From Echinarachnius parma (taxonomy: Eukaryota > Echinodermata > Echinoidea > Clypeasteroida > Echinarachniidae): a stretch of 64,000 bases of DNA. The notes beneath the pieces are model-generated. The model was not told the origin of the DNA. It searched no databases and saw only the letters and a list, made by a program, of their open reading frames with translations. Location: positions 1 through 64,000 of the forward strand of contig JBAMJV010008298.1 in assembly GCA_037951105.1 (NCBI GenBank), read 5' to 3'. Both the position numbers and the translations under genes were made by a program. Shown here one piece after another: positions 13,291 to 25,841 of the stretch. Positions within the stretch are counted from its first letter, which is position 1. Every line of letters starts with the position of its first letter.

Positions 13291-13754
13291 ATTAATTACC
13301 ATGCGCGGGGATGGAGACAAATCCATCTCGTTCTGGAGGGGGTCCTTTAATATTATGACGACATACTATCCGCTCCATCGCGACAAGATATTGTAAGATG
13401 ATAATGAAACAAGACACAGTCTATCAGTGGACCTAACCCTCGGAATATAGACTGATTTTTCGGTCTAGGTCCTACTCCGTCTGAATGTTCGTAAATGTAT
13501 GCAAGTTTGTGCACACTAATTATGTGGCCAAGGTGTACTTCGTACCATGCGCAAGACGTGAGCAATATGGCACCGCACTTCCGATTTTCGAAACCGAACT
13601 GTATACCATTACAGATTTTGCTTTAAGCCCTCTGCAGACAGAGCCGACTCGACCCGATTTGACTGGTTTTCATTCGGATCGGCTCAGTTTTCAGTGCCTC
13701 GCGACACACATTTTGCCAGTCGAGAGACATGCAGTCGGATGCCAGTTGGGGCCG

Positions 13755-14015
13755 ATAATTTCCATTTCGTTAAAAAGATATTTACGATCGAAGTGTTCAG
13801 ATGTTAAATTATCCACTGGACCGCTACAACCGTGTACAAAGTTAGTGCAATGAGTTAGTGCACTTTGCATTTACTCGGCCATATAACGTCCATTTAACTT
13901 GAAATGTTCACACAACACCCAATGGACATAACATATAACAATAATATACATTGTATCAACCCCCCAACCACTCATCACTTTTTGCACATGTCAATAAAGT
14001 TACTAGATTCCTCTA
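13755..14015 (-). mobile_element. TTAA-bounded MITE family 1, copy C (partial)
   Basis: Reverse-orientation copy carrying AAAAGATATTTACGATCGAA, TTATCCACTGGACCG, GTGCAATGAGTTAGTG and ATCACTTTTTGCACATGTC. It lacks the 3' terminal part, and its terminus at 14015 has decayed (CTAGATTCCTCTAAA). Confidence 0.6.
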
Positions 14016-14934
14016 AAAACGAGCGACATGAGGATCAGCGTGGGCGGTGTGGGATCGTCCGAGAGATAATCGCCTAATGCACCAGCACTTGTTTTAGTTC
14101 TCACGTTGCACGACACGATGACAATCACTTAAAAGCGGGGATGAATAATATCTAAATAAGGATCAGTCCAAAAAGACTGAAAGAAAAAAGTAAATCAATT
14201 CTGATGGGGAAATAACCTTTCCATTCATGACAGATTTCCTGGACGAGGTGTAAATATAACGTTGCGGGGTGACTTAAATAACTGAGCTTTGTTTTAAATT
14301 TTTTTAAAAAGCTGACAACATTTATGAACCAAGTGTAAGTCTATACGTATGCAATATAAGACTTTATAGTAATACTGTCGCCAACTGTCCTGTTATCTAT
14401 ACAACACCATTTTACAATAGATTAGGTTGATATTCGTTACAAAATACGAAGAAAAAACATCGTTTACAATGCTTCAGACACATTTTCAGGGTTATAATTT
14501 ATACACCTATAAACATTCGTCCTTTTCCGTAAAAATGAAATAAAAGCCCTCAGGCCAATATGTCTATTACATACGTAGAAGATGGGAGGGTTTTTATTCC
14601 CTTCAACAAGGGGTACACAAATAACACTCTTATCATCGAACCAACAACAATTGTATTAATACTAAATCAATAATCGGCAGTAATGATACACAGTAACTCT
14701 TATACCATCATTTACCAAAACTATTGATTCTTGTTTTGCAGGGGAATGGGTGGGAGGGGGGGGGGGGGCTTCTTAATAAACTGCATAGTGTGGAAAGGGC
14801 CAAATTAATTTTCCACCTAACAAGCAACAATAAACAAGGAAAAAGAAAGGAGAAAACAAGAAGATTTAAAGCTAAAATAATATAAAAGGGTATATTTCCT
14901 CAACCCCTTCTCCTCCCCGCGCCATAAGTCCCAA

Positions 14935-15124
14935 TCACACATCACCGGATATTGTTAACGGACGTCCGACGGATATAACATTTTTGAAGTCAAATTGTTT
15001 GGTGGTCTCCATTATACTTCATGTACAAAACATTTCGCCGGATAGAACATAATGAACGGAAACGAACGGATTGAAAATGTTGTCACATTCGGCGGGTCGT
15101 TTACGCTATCCGGTGATACGTGAC
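14935..15124. mobile_element. CACCGGAT inverted-repeat MITE, copy 1
   Basis: Ends TCACACATCACCGGAT and, on the other strand, GTCACGTATCACCGGAT. Internal subterminal text (GACGTCCGACGGAT) is shared with two other copies in this window. At 190 bp it is the shortest. No coding content; the transposon superfamily is not determined. Confidence 0.7.
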
Positions 15125-15309
15125 AGTGCCTACACATGAATTCTCCACTTCATCACAGTGGATTAGTGTAGCACTAATGGCTAGATCAGAAAAAGGAATA
15201 TCAACACTCAACAGAGAGATTTGCGAAACAGATCTGGACAGAAATAGACTGTGATGTGACGAGTTGGAGTGTCGGTTTTACACCATTATATCAAAGAAAG
15301 TTGCTTCCT

Positions 15310-15695
15310 TTAAAGGGACTTTAATTTAGTAAAATTTTCCGAATCCTCAAAATCCAATTTGAATTCTAGCGGTTCCCTCATACCTTGTTGTATTCGTATT
15401 AAGCATGGGACAGGTTTCGGTTTTTCAAATTTCCCTTTCGTTAAAAAGATTTTTACGATTGAAGTGTTCAGATGTAAAATTATCCACTGGACCGCGAAAA
15501 CCGTGTACAAAGTGAGTGCAATGAGTTAGTGAATATCACTTTGCATTTTTGCTCATTACTCGGCCATATAACGTCCATTTAACGTGAATTGTTCACACAA
15601 TGCACCCAGTGGACATATCAGATAACAATAATATACATTGTATCAACCACTCATCACTTTTTGCACATGTCAACAAAGTTACTAGATCCCTTTAA
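15310..15695 (-). mobile_element. TTAA-bounded MITE family 1, copy D (best preserved)
   Basis: Both ends fall on TTAA (15310-15313 and 15692-15695), and the terminal bases TTAAAGGGA are inverted at the two ends. It carries all internal landmarks of the family in minus orientation. TTAA targets are typical of the piggyBac and Kolobok superfamilies; which one applies is not decidable without a transposase. The 66-codon minus-strand frame inside it is not a gene. Confidence 0.7.
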
Positions 15696-15699
15696 TAAC

Positions 15700-17410
15700 T
15701 TCACCTGTCCCCAAATCATATACCCCGCCTCGGTTGCTCTGATCGATGGTGTGATGACATAGTAGATTAGAGCAAGATGAATTCCAAAAGGCGCTATATC
15801 TACCTTCGATTACAAAAAAATAATGCCTTGACGAAACTGTACGATAATAAGCTTTATAATCATAAAAGCTAATAGCAGAGATTTAACAATTTAATACAAA
15901 TTATATTACGCGGTCAAAAATAAATTATGGAGCATTCCATTTTGATTTATTTGATTTAAATGCGTGTTGATGTCGATCGGACAGGTTAGCGCACTTTTCT
16001 CTAAAGTTAATAAAGTGGATTCAGCGCCTTTTGAAATTTAGCTCTTCATTAAAGCGATGGTCACGATCAGGTGCGTCCGTTCCATCACCACATCAACATG
16101 ACAGCAATGACCACCCCACCCGAGTAAATATTTTGTTTGCCCGTAGATCTCGCAGATGTCATATATAAGATCTTTGATAAACCGCATCAGTATAGAAAGG
16201 GGGATCAACAAAATGGATGAGAAACGGGTGTGGAAGAGCACTACCGGAATAGATGAAGTATTCATCCTCATCATCATAATTATGTCGTTGATCAGTAATA
16301 ACCGACTCTACATGGACTTTGGGGCGGTACAACCGAGCGTCGAGCGGAATAAAGAGTCTGATTTGTTGGTCTAGTTCGTTGATTGCACTGCCCGGTCTCA
16401 TATATGTTCCGATATACTAATATAAAATACATAATGTCATTCTCCATAAATGTTACGCTACAACCGATCATGATTATGGTTGTTCGTTATATTACACAAT
16501 ATTATTGTGTAAAAAGGAATCTGAAACGGCGACTGTAATTAGCCCGAGCTGTGAAAGTTGTTGTCGCATCCATTGATATTTATCAATGGTTAAAGGAACC
16601 TTGGATATCTCAGTCAAGCGCGGATGAGCATGATAATTGCCCGTAGCCTTCTTATCCATTATCGTTGTGCTTTCCTGGAATGAAGGACATGGTAAAGGGG
16701 TAGTTCAGTTTTGGTATATAGGGCGCTGCAGGAATTTTTTTTATGAGATAATGAAAAACTGAGTGTAAAATTTGAAAGAGGTTTTTAAATAGTTGTTGAT
16801 GATCTCTCTATTTAATTATTAATTCGTTTCATGCGGTACCTGTGGAAATCATGGCAAACTCCAGTGGTCAGTCAAAACAGTTGATAGTAGTTTAAACAAA
16901 CATTACTTATTTCAATTATCAGAATATCAAGAGGAAATAATACGACTACGAAGTGACAGGAATCCTGCACTTATCGGTAAGAGCAAACGAACATTCCAAC
17001 TTTTTGTTTCCCTTTAAACATTGAGTGTGATTATGTTTTTTTTTTTTTTTTTTTACTTGTGTATACAGACAGGACCAATTGGCAGAGCAGTGCTCGATAC
17101 ATGTAAGGGCTACACTATTAAAAAGCGGTCAGAAGCAAATAAATAAGTTAATGAATAAATAAAATGATATTACATAAATAAATGCCTTACAAAATAAAAA
17201 AGAATAAATAAATAAATAACATATATCGTATTATTTGTAATGTTTATATCATATATTAAACAAAAATCAATTTCATTAAACATTATGTGAAAAAAGTAAT
17301 GATGTTGAATTCGAAAGAATCATAATAAATACAAAATAAGCATAAGTTAAAAGGGGTACCCGTTTACTCATCACATCTTTTCGCTGTTTTGACGTAATTA
17401 TGCACATTAG
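15700..17410. other. Non-genic region
   Basis: No gene seen. The stretch includes a poly-T run (17037-17054), a scattered (TAAA)n zone (17130-17215), and near 16695 a start (TAAAGGGGTAGTTCAGTTTTG) like the partial MITE at 22036. Confidence 0.5.
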
Positions 17411-17414
17411 TCCA

Positions 17415-17755
17415 TTAAAGGGATCTAGTAACTTTGTTGACATGTGCAAAAAGTGATGAATGGTTGATGCAAAAAAAAACATGGTATTGTGTGAAAATGT
17501 CAAGTCCAATGGACATTGCATGGCCAAGTAATGAGCGAAAATGCAAAGTGATATTCACTAACTCACTGCACTCACTTTGTACACGGTTTCAAAACTCCGG
17601 GGGAGTTTTTTCTTATCTGAATACTTCGATCGTACATATCTTTGTAACGAAAGGGAAATTTGAAAAACCGAAACCTGTCCCATGATTGTATTGTTAATAC
17701 GAATACAACAAGGTTGTATTTTGAGGATTTGGACAATTTTACTAAGTCCCTTTAA
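17415..17755 (+). mobile_element. TTAA-bounded MITE family 1, copy E
   Basis: Runs from TTAAAGGGATCTAGTAAC to AAGTCCCTTTAA with TTAA at both ends. The internal CCAGTGGATAATTTTAC segment present in copy D is replaced by a short unrelated stretch (CAAAACTCCGGGGG). Confidence 0.7.
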
Positions 17756-18065
17756 TTAATGGCGGTGAAAACAAAATGGAGGTCATCAAAATAATATAAT
17801 ACTGCAAGACCTTGTCATTATAGCGGAAAATACATCTATTTCAATGACATGACGCTTTTTGTTTCAATGACAGGATTTAGAGACTATATAAATCTTGTGT
17901 TTACTATTGTAATAAAAGTGCTTTGAGGGTCCCTTTTCCAAGTAATGCTGATACATTCATCGAAAGAGGTTGCAGTCTAATATCCGTTTATACGAGTAAT
18001 CAAACATGAAACACTATAAAGTAGAATGGAGGTTACCATTAAATGTTAGGGGATTGGCGGCCCTT

Positions 18066-19012
18066 TTAAAGGGATCTAGTAACTTTGTTGACATGTGCAA
18101 AAAGTGGAGAATGGTTGATAAAATGTGCAGGTTTGTGATCTGATATATATGTCCACTAGGTAATGCGTGAACATTTTACTTTAAATTGTTATATGACCGA
18201 GTAATGAGTGCAAATGCAAAGTATATTCACAATCCCATTGCACTGACATTGTACTCAATACATATCTGTCCGTACAATTTTTTCGAAGCCGAGACCAAGT
18301 ACTTTCAAAATGTTCGAGACCGAGAGCAGGTTCATTCAACTCTCTCAGTGGGGGTGGGGGGGGGGGGCGGGGGGGGGGGGGGGTTTCCGTTGCAAAGAGT
18401 CGAGACCAAATACTTTCACAATTTTCGAACCCAATACCGGAGATCTTTGACAATTTTTGGTACCGAGATCGGGTTTTAGTCGGACGGTCAAGAAAGCTTA
18501 AAAGTAGTCTCGAGACCAGCTAAAATGTGAAAAGGGGGGTTCAAACCCCCCCCCCCCCCTTACAGCCATTTTTGGGTCAAAGGGGGGGGGGTTGAACCAC
18601 CAACCCCCCCCCCCCCCCCCCCGGGTACGCCTATGCATACAACTAATGTTTTCTTTTTCACTCGTATAGATACACAAAAAAAAATATATCCTTCCCTAAA
18701 ACCTCGGGGGGATGATTGTACATGTCATCCCCCCACCTTGTGAGGTGGGGGGGATGCATCCCCCTCATCCCCCCCGTTGTCTACGCCCCTGCATATCTGT
18801 ATATTACTGTACATAAATTTCCAGTGGATAACTAAAAATCTGAACACTTCATTCGTAAATATCGTGTTTACGACAGGAAAATTAAAAAACTATAAAAACC
18901 GGTTCCACGCTTAAATTGGAAATACGAATACGACGAGGTATGATAGAACCGCTAGAGTTCTATGAAAGTTTTGTGGATTTGGACAATGTTAAATGTTACT
19001 AGATCCCTTTAA
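18066..19012 (+). mobile_element. TTAA-bounded MITE family 1, copy F, interrupted
   Basis: The two halves of the family are present (18066 to about 18255, and about 18800 to 19012) with TTAA at each outer edge. About 540 bp of G/C-homopolymer DNA between them contains TACGCCTATGC and CTACGCCCCTG, which look like hAT MITE ends. The simplest reading is one or more hAT-type insertions into an older TTAA MITE. Confidence 0.65.
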
Positions 19013-19050
19013 GTATGCTGAAATAAGCACGTTCTAAATGTTATTATATA

Positions 19051-19224
19051 CAGTGGGACCACGTTATTTAAATAACGAGGATATTTGGACCATGAAGACT
19101 ACGTCATTATATCAAGTATCTATTTATATAAAAATAATAACATTATTAAGCTTTAAACAGAACGGTACCTTGTCATGATAAGAGAGATTAGTAAGAGCGA
19201 GCTCATTATAACGAGATTTCACTG
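19051..19224. mobile_element. Tigger/pogo-like MITE
   Basis: A 174-bp element flanked by TA on both sides, beginning CAGTGGGACCACGTTAT and ending, on the other strand, CAGTGAAATCTCGTTAT. The TA target and CAGTG...TCGTTATAACGA termini are typical of pogo/Tigger-type non-autonomous elements. Confidence 0.65.
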
Positions 19225-19821
19225 TATATACGTTTCGGCACTTTTAGAGATCAAAGTAAATCCGAATAATGCACTCGCTTAAAACGATGCGACAAGTATG
19301 ACAAGGACGTACGTCTCAATTCTTCTTAATTCAGAAGGACAGTATTATCGTTCGTTTACCCACACTCAAATTTGTTGTGATGCTAAAAATAATTTACCCG
19401 CCAAAAAAATACCACACAGGAAAGTGCATTTGAAACTGTGTGTATAGGCGACAGGAGAACAATAATTCCATTTGCGTTCAGCCGATATTATTTCTTACAT
19501 CTAGAGAAGGACACAGGTATTATAGTATACAAGCGAAAGTATCATAGACACCAAATATATTAATTAAACAACAATCATCGGGTGTATATGTATATTGGGG
19601 ATGGTTTCCATTCGAACGATTGACACTGTCATGATTATGAAATAGTACTAAGTGGGTCATCCGTGTAACCATACACCACTAATTTCAATGGTGCTTGGAA
19701 GCTGACCCCCCCCCCCCCCCCTAAAATGGGGGAAAATAACAAATTATTCACCCAGGGTAGGCATATTTCAGGGACGAACAATGCTCTTCCAGTCGGCCTT
19801 GCATAACATTAATGATGTTAT

Positions 19822-19980
19822 TACCCTTATCCGTTCTATATAATGCCGAGCGCCTGGCTAGAAGGCAGTATAGGTACCATTTTCATTATGGTCTTTGGTA
19901 TGACCCGCCCGCGGTTCGAACCCACGACCTCCCGTGCATGAGACGGACGTCCTGCCTCAGAGCCACATATCCGGTTATGC
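19822..19980 (-). mobile_element. tRNA-derived SINE
   Basis: On the minus strand a tRNA-like head has an A-box-like GTGGCTCTGAGGCAGGACG, an anticodon-arm CGTCTCATGCACG with anticodon CAT, and a B-box GGTCGTGGGTTCGAACC. It is followed by a non-tRNA body (GGTCATACCAAAGACC, then GGTACC and GGCGCTCGGCATT). This is the layout of a tRNA-derived SINE and not of a functional tRNA gene, because the acceptor stem does not pair. Confidence 0.7.
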
Positions 19981-20006
19981 TCTTCTTCTTCTTCTTGTAT
20001 TTGTTT

Positions 20007-20271
20007 ATGGCTCAGTCCCACTACATCGTTTCTCCTTCCGTTTCCTATCCGACCAAAAGCCAAAATGTTGCGAAACGGTCAGCTACAGTATATAGATCTA
20101 GCAACAACATGGCCGCAATCGAACAAGCAGATATCGGAAGCGGATCCGAAATAAAAACTATCCTACTACGTAGTTCATTCCCAACTTGGTTCTCAATCTT
20201 CTCATCATTTCCTTCTGGATGTCAAACGGATAGGAAACGGAAGTAGAAACAGTGCAGTGGGACTATAGGCC
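20007..20271. mobile_element. MITE with about 45-bp inverted repeats
   Basis: The left end (CTCAGTCCCACTACATCG, then TTCCGTTTCCTATCCG) and the right end (CGGATAGGAAACGG, then TGCAGTGGGACTATAGGCC) are inverted copies over about 45 bp with a few mismatches. The plus-strand open frame crossing it ends inside the right repeat and is not a gene. Confidence 0.65.
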
Positions 20272-20719
20272 ATTACATTATCATCGTTTCCGTATCTTGA
20301 CCAACCAAAGATCCACTGTATATATACGAACTTTATGTTTCATCAATAAGTTGAATTTCTCAAAAACGTCGTTATAAGCATGCAACGTCACTAAAACGCG
20401 TATCTTCGTTTATGAGCCTCAGACTTTATAGGACGGTGTAGGAAGAAAAGTGTGTTTCTTATTTGACATTTAATAGTAATCACTCATGACACATGCATGC
20501 TATCATGGTAAACTTGACGTCTTAATAATAAAACACAAAATATATCGAAGAAATTGAACATTTTCATCAGTCTAATTCGTGACCAACGATATATAATCCG
20601 GAATAACAAGCATGTTATACATCTTTATATAGAATTTTAGCTTTGTTCTGGTTTCCTTGAGATGTCATCAAACGATGACTACGTGACTTCGCGAGTGTTT
20701 CATTTTAAGTAAAGCCCTC

Positions 20720-20988
20720 GTCACATATCACCGGATTGCGTTATCAGATGCCCGACGGAGAGCAAAATTGTCAATCCCTTCGTCTCCGTTCGTACGCGTT
20801 TCAGATTGCCCGTTTCTTGTTCGGCGAATGCGTTCATTGTCAGGTGATGTCCCTTGTTTTATCCGGCGGAAATTATTGTGCATGCACACAGGTGCAATGG
20901 GGACAACTTTCACCACCGGATAATTTGATTTCGCAAAATAATGTTCTATCCGTCGGGCATCCTTTTGCGGTATACGGTGATATGTGAC
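20720..20988. mobile_element. CACCGGAT inverted-repeat MITE, copy 2
   Basis: Ends GTCACATATCACCGGATTG and, on the other strand, GTCACATATCACCGTATAC, with shared subterminal text GATGCCCGACGGA. The frame reading VLSGGNYCACTQV on the plus strand recurs in reverse orientation in copy 3, so it is repeat sequence. Confidence 0.75.
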
Positions 20989-21681
20989 AACACCCTTAGA
21001 CTGTGCTTATCAATCAAAACACTTTTACTACTATACATTATTTTATTAAACGGAAGGTTTGCTTCTTGACTCAGAAAAATCATCGTTTTTTTTCACGAGG
21101 ACAGTTTATGTATCCTATTGATTATGCCGACCCGACTTGTTTAAAAGGCACTCCGTCAACGTTTTAACATAAGCTGTTTATTTTAGAATTAATATGGACT
21201 TGGTTGCGAAAGAGAAGGGCACTTTGTCAATTATTTGTGGTTTACTTTTGAAATGATCATGTTTAAAGCTTGTGGAGCCTTGGAATAAAAAAATCAAATT
21301 TTAACTTTCTGACATACAAAACGGTATGCAGAACTCAATTTATCCGAAACACGACTCAACGCCCTTTTCAACGTCACCCAACTATTTTTTATGGATTAAC
21401 ACAATTATAATATTAAATGTAATACTATTTCAATAATGATAAAAATAATAAAAAAATTACTTTGACATTTACTGATTGCGACTTTATGGGTAAACTCTTG
21501 CCGGAGTGTTGCCCTGTTGCAGCCAATTCGTTGGTAATTTTTTTATAATCATAACTAATAATCAAGTCTTATAAAGCGTAGTATTACATTTACGTCTCAA
21601 TGCACATATAACAGAAACATAGAGAGAAATAGAAAGAGAATTAAAGCACAATTTCATAATTCAATTAAAAGAAAAACAACG

Positions 21682-21816
21682 CTACAATTTATTAACAAAC
21701 AAAAACATTTTCAGACTGGCTCGAAATTGTTGCTCTGTATCCGGTTGTTTAACATAAAGAGGAAGTTTGTTCCAGAGCATATATACAGGTGCAGCAAACT
21801 GGAAAGACTGCTTACC
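21682..21816 (-). pseudogene. LINE reverse transcriptase C-terminus (CR1/L2-like)
   Basis: The minus strand reads GKQSFQFAAPVYMLWNKLP, then QFRASLKMFLFVNKL and a stop (21682-21684). The order 'SF.FAAP..WN.LP......F+.SLK..LF' is the familiar last 40 residues of reverse transcriptases from CR1/L2-type LINEs. Upstream sequence is out of frame, so only the end of a 5'-truncated element remains. Confidence 0.7.
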
Positions 21817-22035
21817 ATATTAACAGAAGAGTGAGGTAAAAAGGTTCTTTGAACTTTTAATTAGAATGGAGGACTGGCTGGTCTATGAAAACTATAAATA
21901 ATACACTCTGGCGTGTAAAAGCTGAAATATCAAGTCAATCGATTTTAATAAATGCAACATGTTTAGAGACAGTATATAGACAGGTGCAACGAAATATGGT
22001 GCAAAGAAAAATAGACGCAAATCTTTCTAGATTAA

Positions 22036-22175
22036 AGGGATAGTTGAGTTTTGGTCAAACTTAATTTTATTAACCAAAACCTGCACCATTACAGTACAAA
22101 CTAATAGTTATAACTCCACCATGCTCGAAAGGTATAGAAAATTACAAACGACTAAGTAAAAACCCGGTGATTGTC
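22036..22175 (+). repeat. Partial TTAA MITE family 2
   Basis: From TTAAAGGGATAGTTGAGTTT to about ACTAAGTAAAAACC this matches, in reverse, 42045-42194 inside the ferrochelatase gene (shared ACTCCACCATGCTC and AATTTTCTATACC). Only one terminus is visible in each copy. Confidence 0.6.
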
Positions 22176-22661
22176 ATTTTACATTTTTTATTCAATGAAC
22201 TTTCAAATGGAAATAAAACCAACCAATTTAGTGTCATGGGGCATTTCGGGAGGTACCAATACTCAAGTGCACTTATAAAGGGGTATATAAACTGTTACTC
22301 GCACCCCTATACAAAACCACCTTCCTTCAGTACGGATGAACGGAGTTTATAATAATAACTTATGAATAAATTCGTGGATTATTTAAATTTAATATCAAAT
22401 AATTCAGTCCGAATCACGTCGTTGCTACATAATGTTGTAGTTGTATAGTGGCATTAATTGTGTTCTTGTCATTCGCCCGATTTATCCTTTGCTCACCAAC
22501 ACCATTAATTTTTTCATTTTACATTAGTGTGAATAATATTTTCCCACAATTTTGTTATCATTCTAGTCTTATATTTCTGTCTCATGAATGAAAAAAAAAA
22601 CACACAAAAAAAATGTTTTGCATGAAAGTCGCGGACATAAAAGGCTCGCCATGCAGATATA

Positions 22662-22969
22662 CAGTGCCCCCTCCCCCCCCCCCCCCAAAAAAAAATAACA
22701 AATACTAATAATAATTTTTTTTTAAACTAAACAAAAAAACATAAGGAGAAATTGTTTTTATGTATTCATTTATTTATTATTATTATTATTATTTATTTAT
22801 TATTATTTATTTTTTAATTTATTTATTTATTTATACATTTGTTTGGGGGGGGGGGGGGGGGGGAGGCCTACATGAGATGTGCCCCCTCCAATCATTTTGT
22901 GTCCCCCCCCCCCCCCCCCCCCACCCAAAAAAAAACAAAAAACATCAGTTCGATCACGCTACGCCACTG
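22662..22969. mobile_element. hAT-type MITE
   Basis: Begins CAGTGCCCCCTCC and ends CACGCTACGCCACTG. The flanking 8-mers CAGATATA (22654-22661) and CAGAAATA (22970-22977) match at 7 of 8. It contains long G and C runs, and the proline- and glycine-rich frames here derive from them. Confidence 0.6.
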
Positions 22970-23145
22970 CAGAAATATATTCCAAAACGAGATGATTGTA
23001 TTATCGCTCCAAGCATGCACTGTCTGTATTTCAAGGCAATTAGCGGACAAACTTTTCACAAAAGAAGAAAAGAGTTTAAGACAGTGATATTCAAGATTGT
23101 GTACAAAGCGCATGGCGTATAACACTAAAGAAGACTAATAGTAAT

Positions 23146-23404
23146 GTCACATATCACCGGATAGCGAAAACGGATGCCCGACGAATAGAAAATATTGTGT
23201 AACATCAAACTATCCGGTGGTGAAAGTTGTCTCCATTGCATGCTGCATGCACAAAACTTTCCGCCAGATAGAACAACGGACATCGCTTGACAAGGAACGT
23301 TTTCACCGAACAAGAAACGGGCATGAAACGCATGTACGAACGGAGACGAACGGATTACAAATTTTGCTCTCCGTCGGGCAACCGTCTATCCGGTGATATA
23401 TGAC
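23146..23404. mobile_element. CACCGGAT inverted-repeat MITE, copy 3
   Basis: Left end GTCACATATCACCGGATAG, right end on the other strand GTCATATATCACCGGATAG. Subterminal ATGCCCGACGAATAG and CCGTCGGGCAACC are inverted relatives. It is in the opposite internal orientation to copy 2. Confidence 0.75.
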
Positions 23405-25340
23405 AAGGCCTATAATGATAACACTAACACTAACCGGCGGAAAGAGCAGAGCAGATACGATGATGTTTAGATTGTTCTACGTGGTAATTGTTGGTTGTTT
23501 TGATTGTTCCATTGACCTTTCCATTCCTTTGTTTAATTATATGGACTCGTACAAAGCCGCTGCCCACACAGTTATTTTCATAATAATAACAATATGCGAG
23601 GCCTAGTCATGTATAACGCAGTATAAAACCGGTATAGCGTAGATTATTTCTCTATGCGCTTGACACTACAATAATAATTATTAACAAAACAAAAACAACA
23701 TTGCAATAACAACGCATCGCTATTCAATTATGATAATAATCAGTAAGCTTCAAATTAACGGAAACTAAACATAACTGTAGATAATAATTAGGTAGAGAGT
23801 GAAATAGGCAGTTGATCGAATTGATTACTTCATTAGGCCTATTAATTATTTGTTAAAACATGACTATAAAACATACACTCACTTTAAATACATGCCAGTA
23901 CAAAGAGAAGAGGAGAGGGGAGTAGAGAGGGAGAAGGGGAGCGCGAAAAAGATCAAAGTGAAACGGAAGAATACCACAACTAAATATAGCGCGAAAACTA
24001 ATTCCGCCTTCTTTTTGTTGGTCTTTTTTTTTCTCTGGAGAATGCACCCTCACCATAACTGGAATCGTACAATTTTGACATTAATAATTATACTGTCATG
24101 ACAGTTTGCCCTTTCCAAATCAAAAGTGCGAATTCCAAATTGAAAAAAATGATAATATATAGAACAGGTAATGAAGAAGAACGCGAAAGAGGTTAAATAA
24201 TCACGCATTCCATTCTTCGCGACCACAAAAATTATCTCCCGAATTTAAACGCAAGGGGGAATCGAGATTGTGATCATTGTACTTTGGCGGGAAATTGAGA
24301 GTGAAATCGTAATCAAAATGACTGTTAATAGAGAACATCGCGGCGCAAGACAGAGGGACTCCGTGATAGCATCAATGATAACCGGTGCGTGACATTTCAG
24401 ATCATATCCTCTTGCCCCACATAGCTGTGCTCCCTCGAGAATTCGCCATGCCTCGGTTTCCAAAATTAATGTTTGCAGTTGTAATACAAACTTATTATTA
24501 AAAGACCCATCCCAACCCACCCATTTCCCCAATTTTCTCCAAGGGATTAAGAAATATTAAAGTCTACTAGTATTGTTTGGTTCCACTGTGATTTTGCTGT
24601 ATACCGTGGTCCGACATGGTTGGAAAGGAGGGTGGGGGGGGGGGGGGGGGGGGGGGGCGTAATGCATTTCATTTTTTGGCATAATTGTTACCAATTAGGT
24701 TTTGTCAATGTTGTTTTTCTCAAATAATTGGGGCAGTTTCCCCCTCACAACCCCCAACCCCCAACCCCCACCCCCCCCCCCCCCCCACTACCTTCATGCG
24801 GCCCGTAGCTGTGTCAATGACGCTTGTAATAAACCATTTCCCCATGATTATGACAACCAAAATGTGTTAGATTTAATCTATTTAACAAGATAATTATATT
24901 TCACACTGTAAAGTCGCCATTGCCATAATTTCACCCATATCACATCCATCATTAGTCAGAAGTAACCTCCTCCGTAGACGAAGTATTCTTTGATACATAT
25001 TATAACTTTACTAGAAGTATATGACCATGTACGTAATATGTGGTTTTTAAGAAAACGTCATGCTTTGATTGGATTTGATTTTATTTTATTTGATTTTATT
25101 TTATTGTTCTAGTTTAATGTTATAGGGTCATCCATTTATCAGTTCATGATAACGTTTTTAATGATCCTTTAAATCTTCATAGTTCATTTTCTACAACTTA
25201 TTTTGTTTTTAGTCTTGTAATCTAATCCGTGTAACCTATACCGTTGTACGTATATTTATTTGTTTTCTTCAGTTTTTATAAAAGTGGGGAAAAATAAAAT
25301 CAATTACACTCCACATTTTACGGCGATGTCGCAGAAGTAA
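23405..25340. other. Non-genic region with decayed hAT-like G/C runs
   Basis: No gene supported. A G run (about 24631-24657) and C runs (about 24770-24786), flanked by GGTCCGACATGGTTGG and GCGGCCCGTAGCTG, resemble a worn member of the hAT MITE family, but no clear ends or target duplication remain. Confidence 0.45.
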
Positions 25341-25346
25341 TACAAG

Positions 25347-25674
25347 GGGGTGTTTCAGTTTCACAAATATTCACAGTTGAACTTAACTCTAAGTTGGACC
25401 TAACTATCATGGAGAGTCATTAGTTTCTTTGTAAAATTGTTGGAACAGTTCTTTTGAAAAGGCATTAATTTTGAACAAAAATGAGTTAGGCTTTTTATTA
25501 TCAAGGATCCTTGAAATTATTAATAAACATTTTTGTTGAAAGTCTCAAATACTTGTACAAGTTGTCTTGCTTTTGAATATTATGCTTTATTCCGAGGCTA
25601 CAAAAGGCTTTCCATAATTGTTAGGTCCAACTTAATAGAGGTAAGTTCAACTTAGAATCTGTGTGAAACACCCC
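25347..25674. mobile_element. Palindromic MITE with GGGGTGTTTCA ends
   Basis: Begins GGGGTGTTTCAG and ends TGTGTGAAACACCCC. The arms share AGTTGAACTTA / TAAGTTCAACTTAG and GTTGGACCTAAC / GTTAGGTCCAAC. A part copy lies at about 48238-48360 in the ferrochelatase gene (GAGGTGTTTCAT ... AAGTTGGACTTAA). Family not assigned. Confidence 0.65.
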
Positions 25675-25768
25675 AGATTGGTAGTACTCTTTGTGGAAAG
25701 GAATACATACTTTAATTATATTCAATCATGAGAATTGAAAAGGGTTTCTGGAAAAGACCACCATCATG

Positions 25769-25841
25769 AGAGCGATAGCGTAGCGGTAAGATCCACGGAC
25801 TAGCAATCCGGAGGTCTTGGGTTCGAATCACGTGGAAGCAC
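25769..25841 (+). repeat. tRNA-like sequence (SINE head or tRNA pseudogene)
   Basis: GATAGCGTAGCGGTAAG is an A-box-like D-arm, GACTAGCAATCC an anticodon arm (AGC by loop position), and GGTTCGAATCA a B-box. The T-stem does not close (TTGGG against CACGT), so a working tRNA is unlikely. Confidence 0.55.

Noticed and set aside
20736-20987. 83-codon frame (and its relative at 23125-23313)
   Set aside because: Both are the same inverted-repeat MITE read in opposite orientations.
25769-25841. Functional tRNA gene
   Set aside because: A and B boxes are present, but the T-stem does not pair and no acceptor stem closes.
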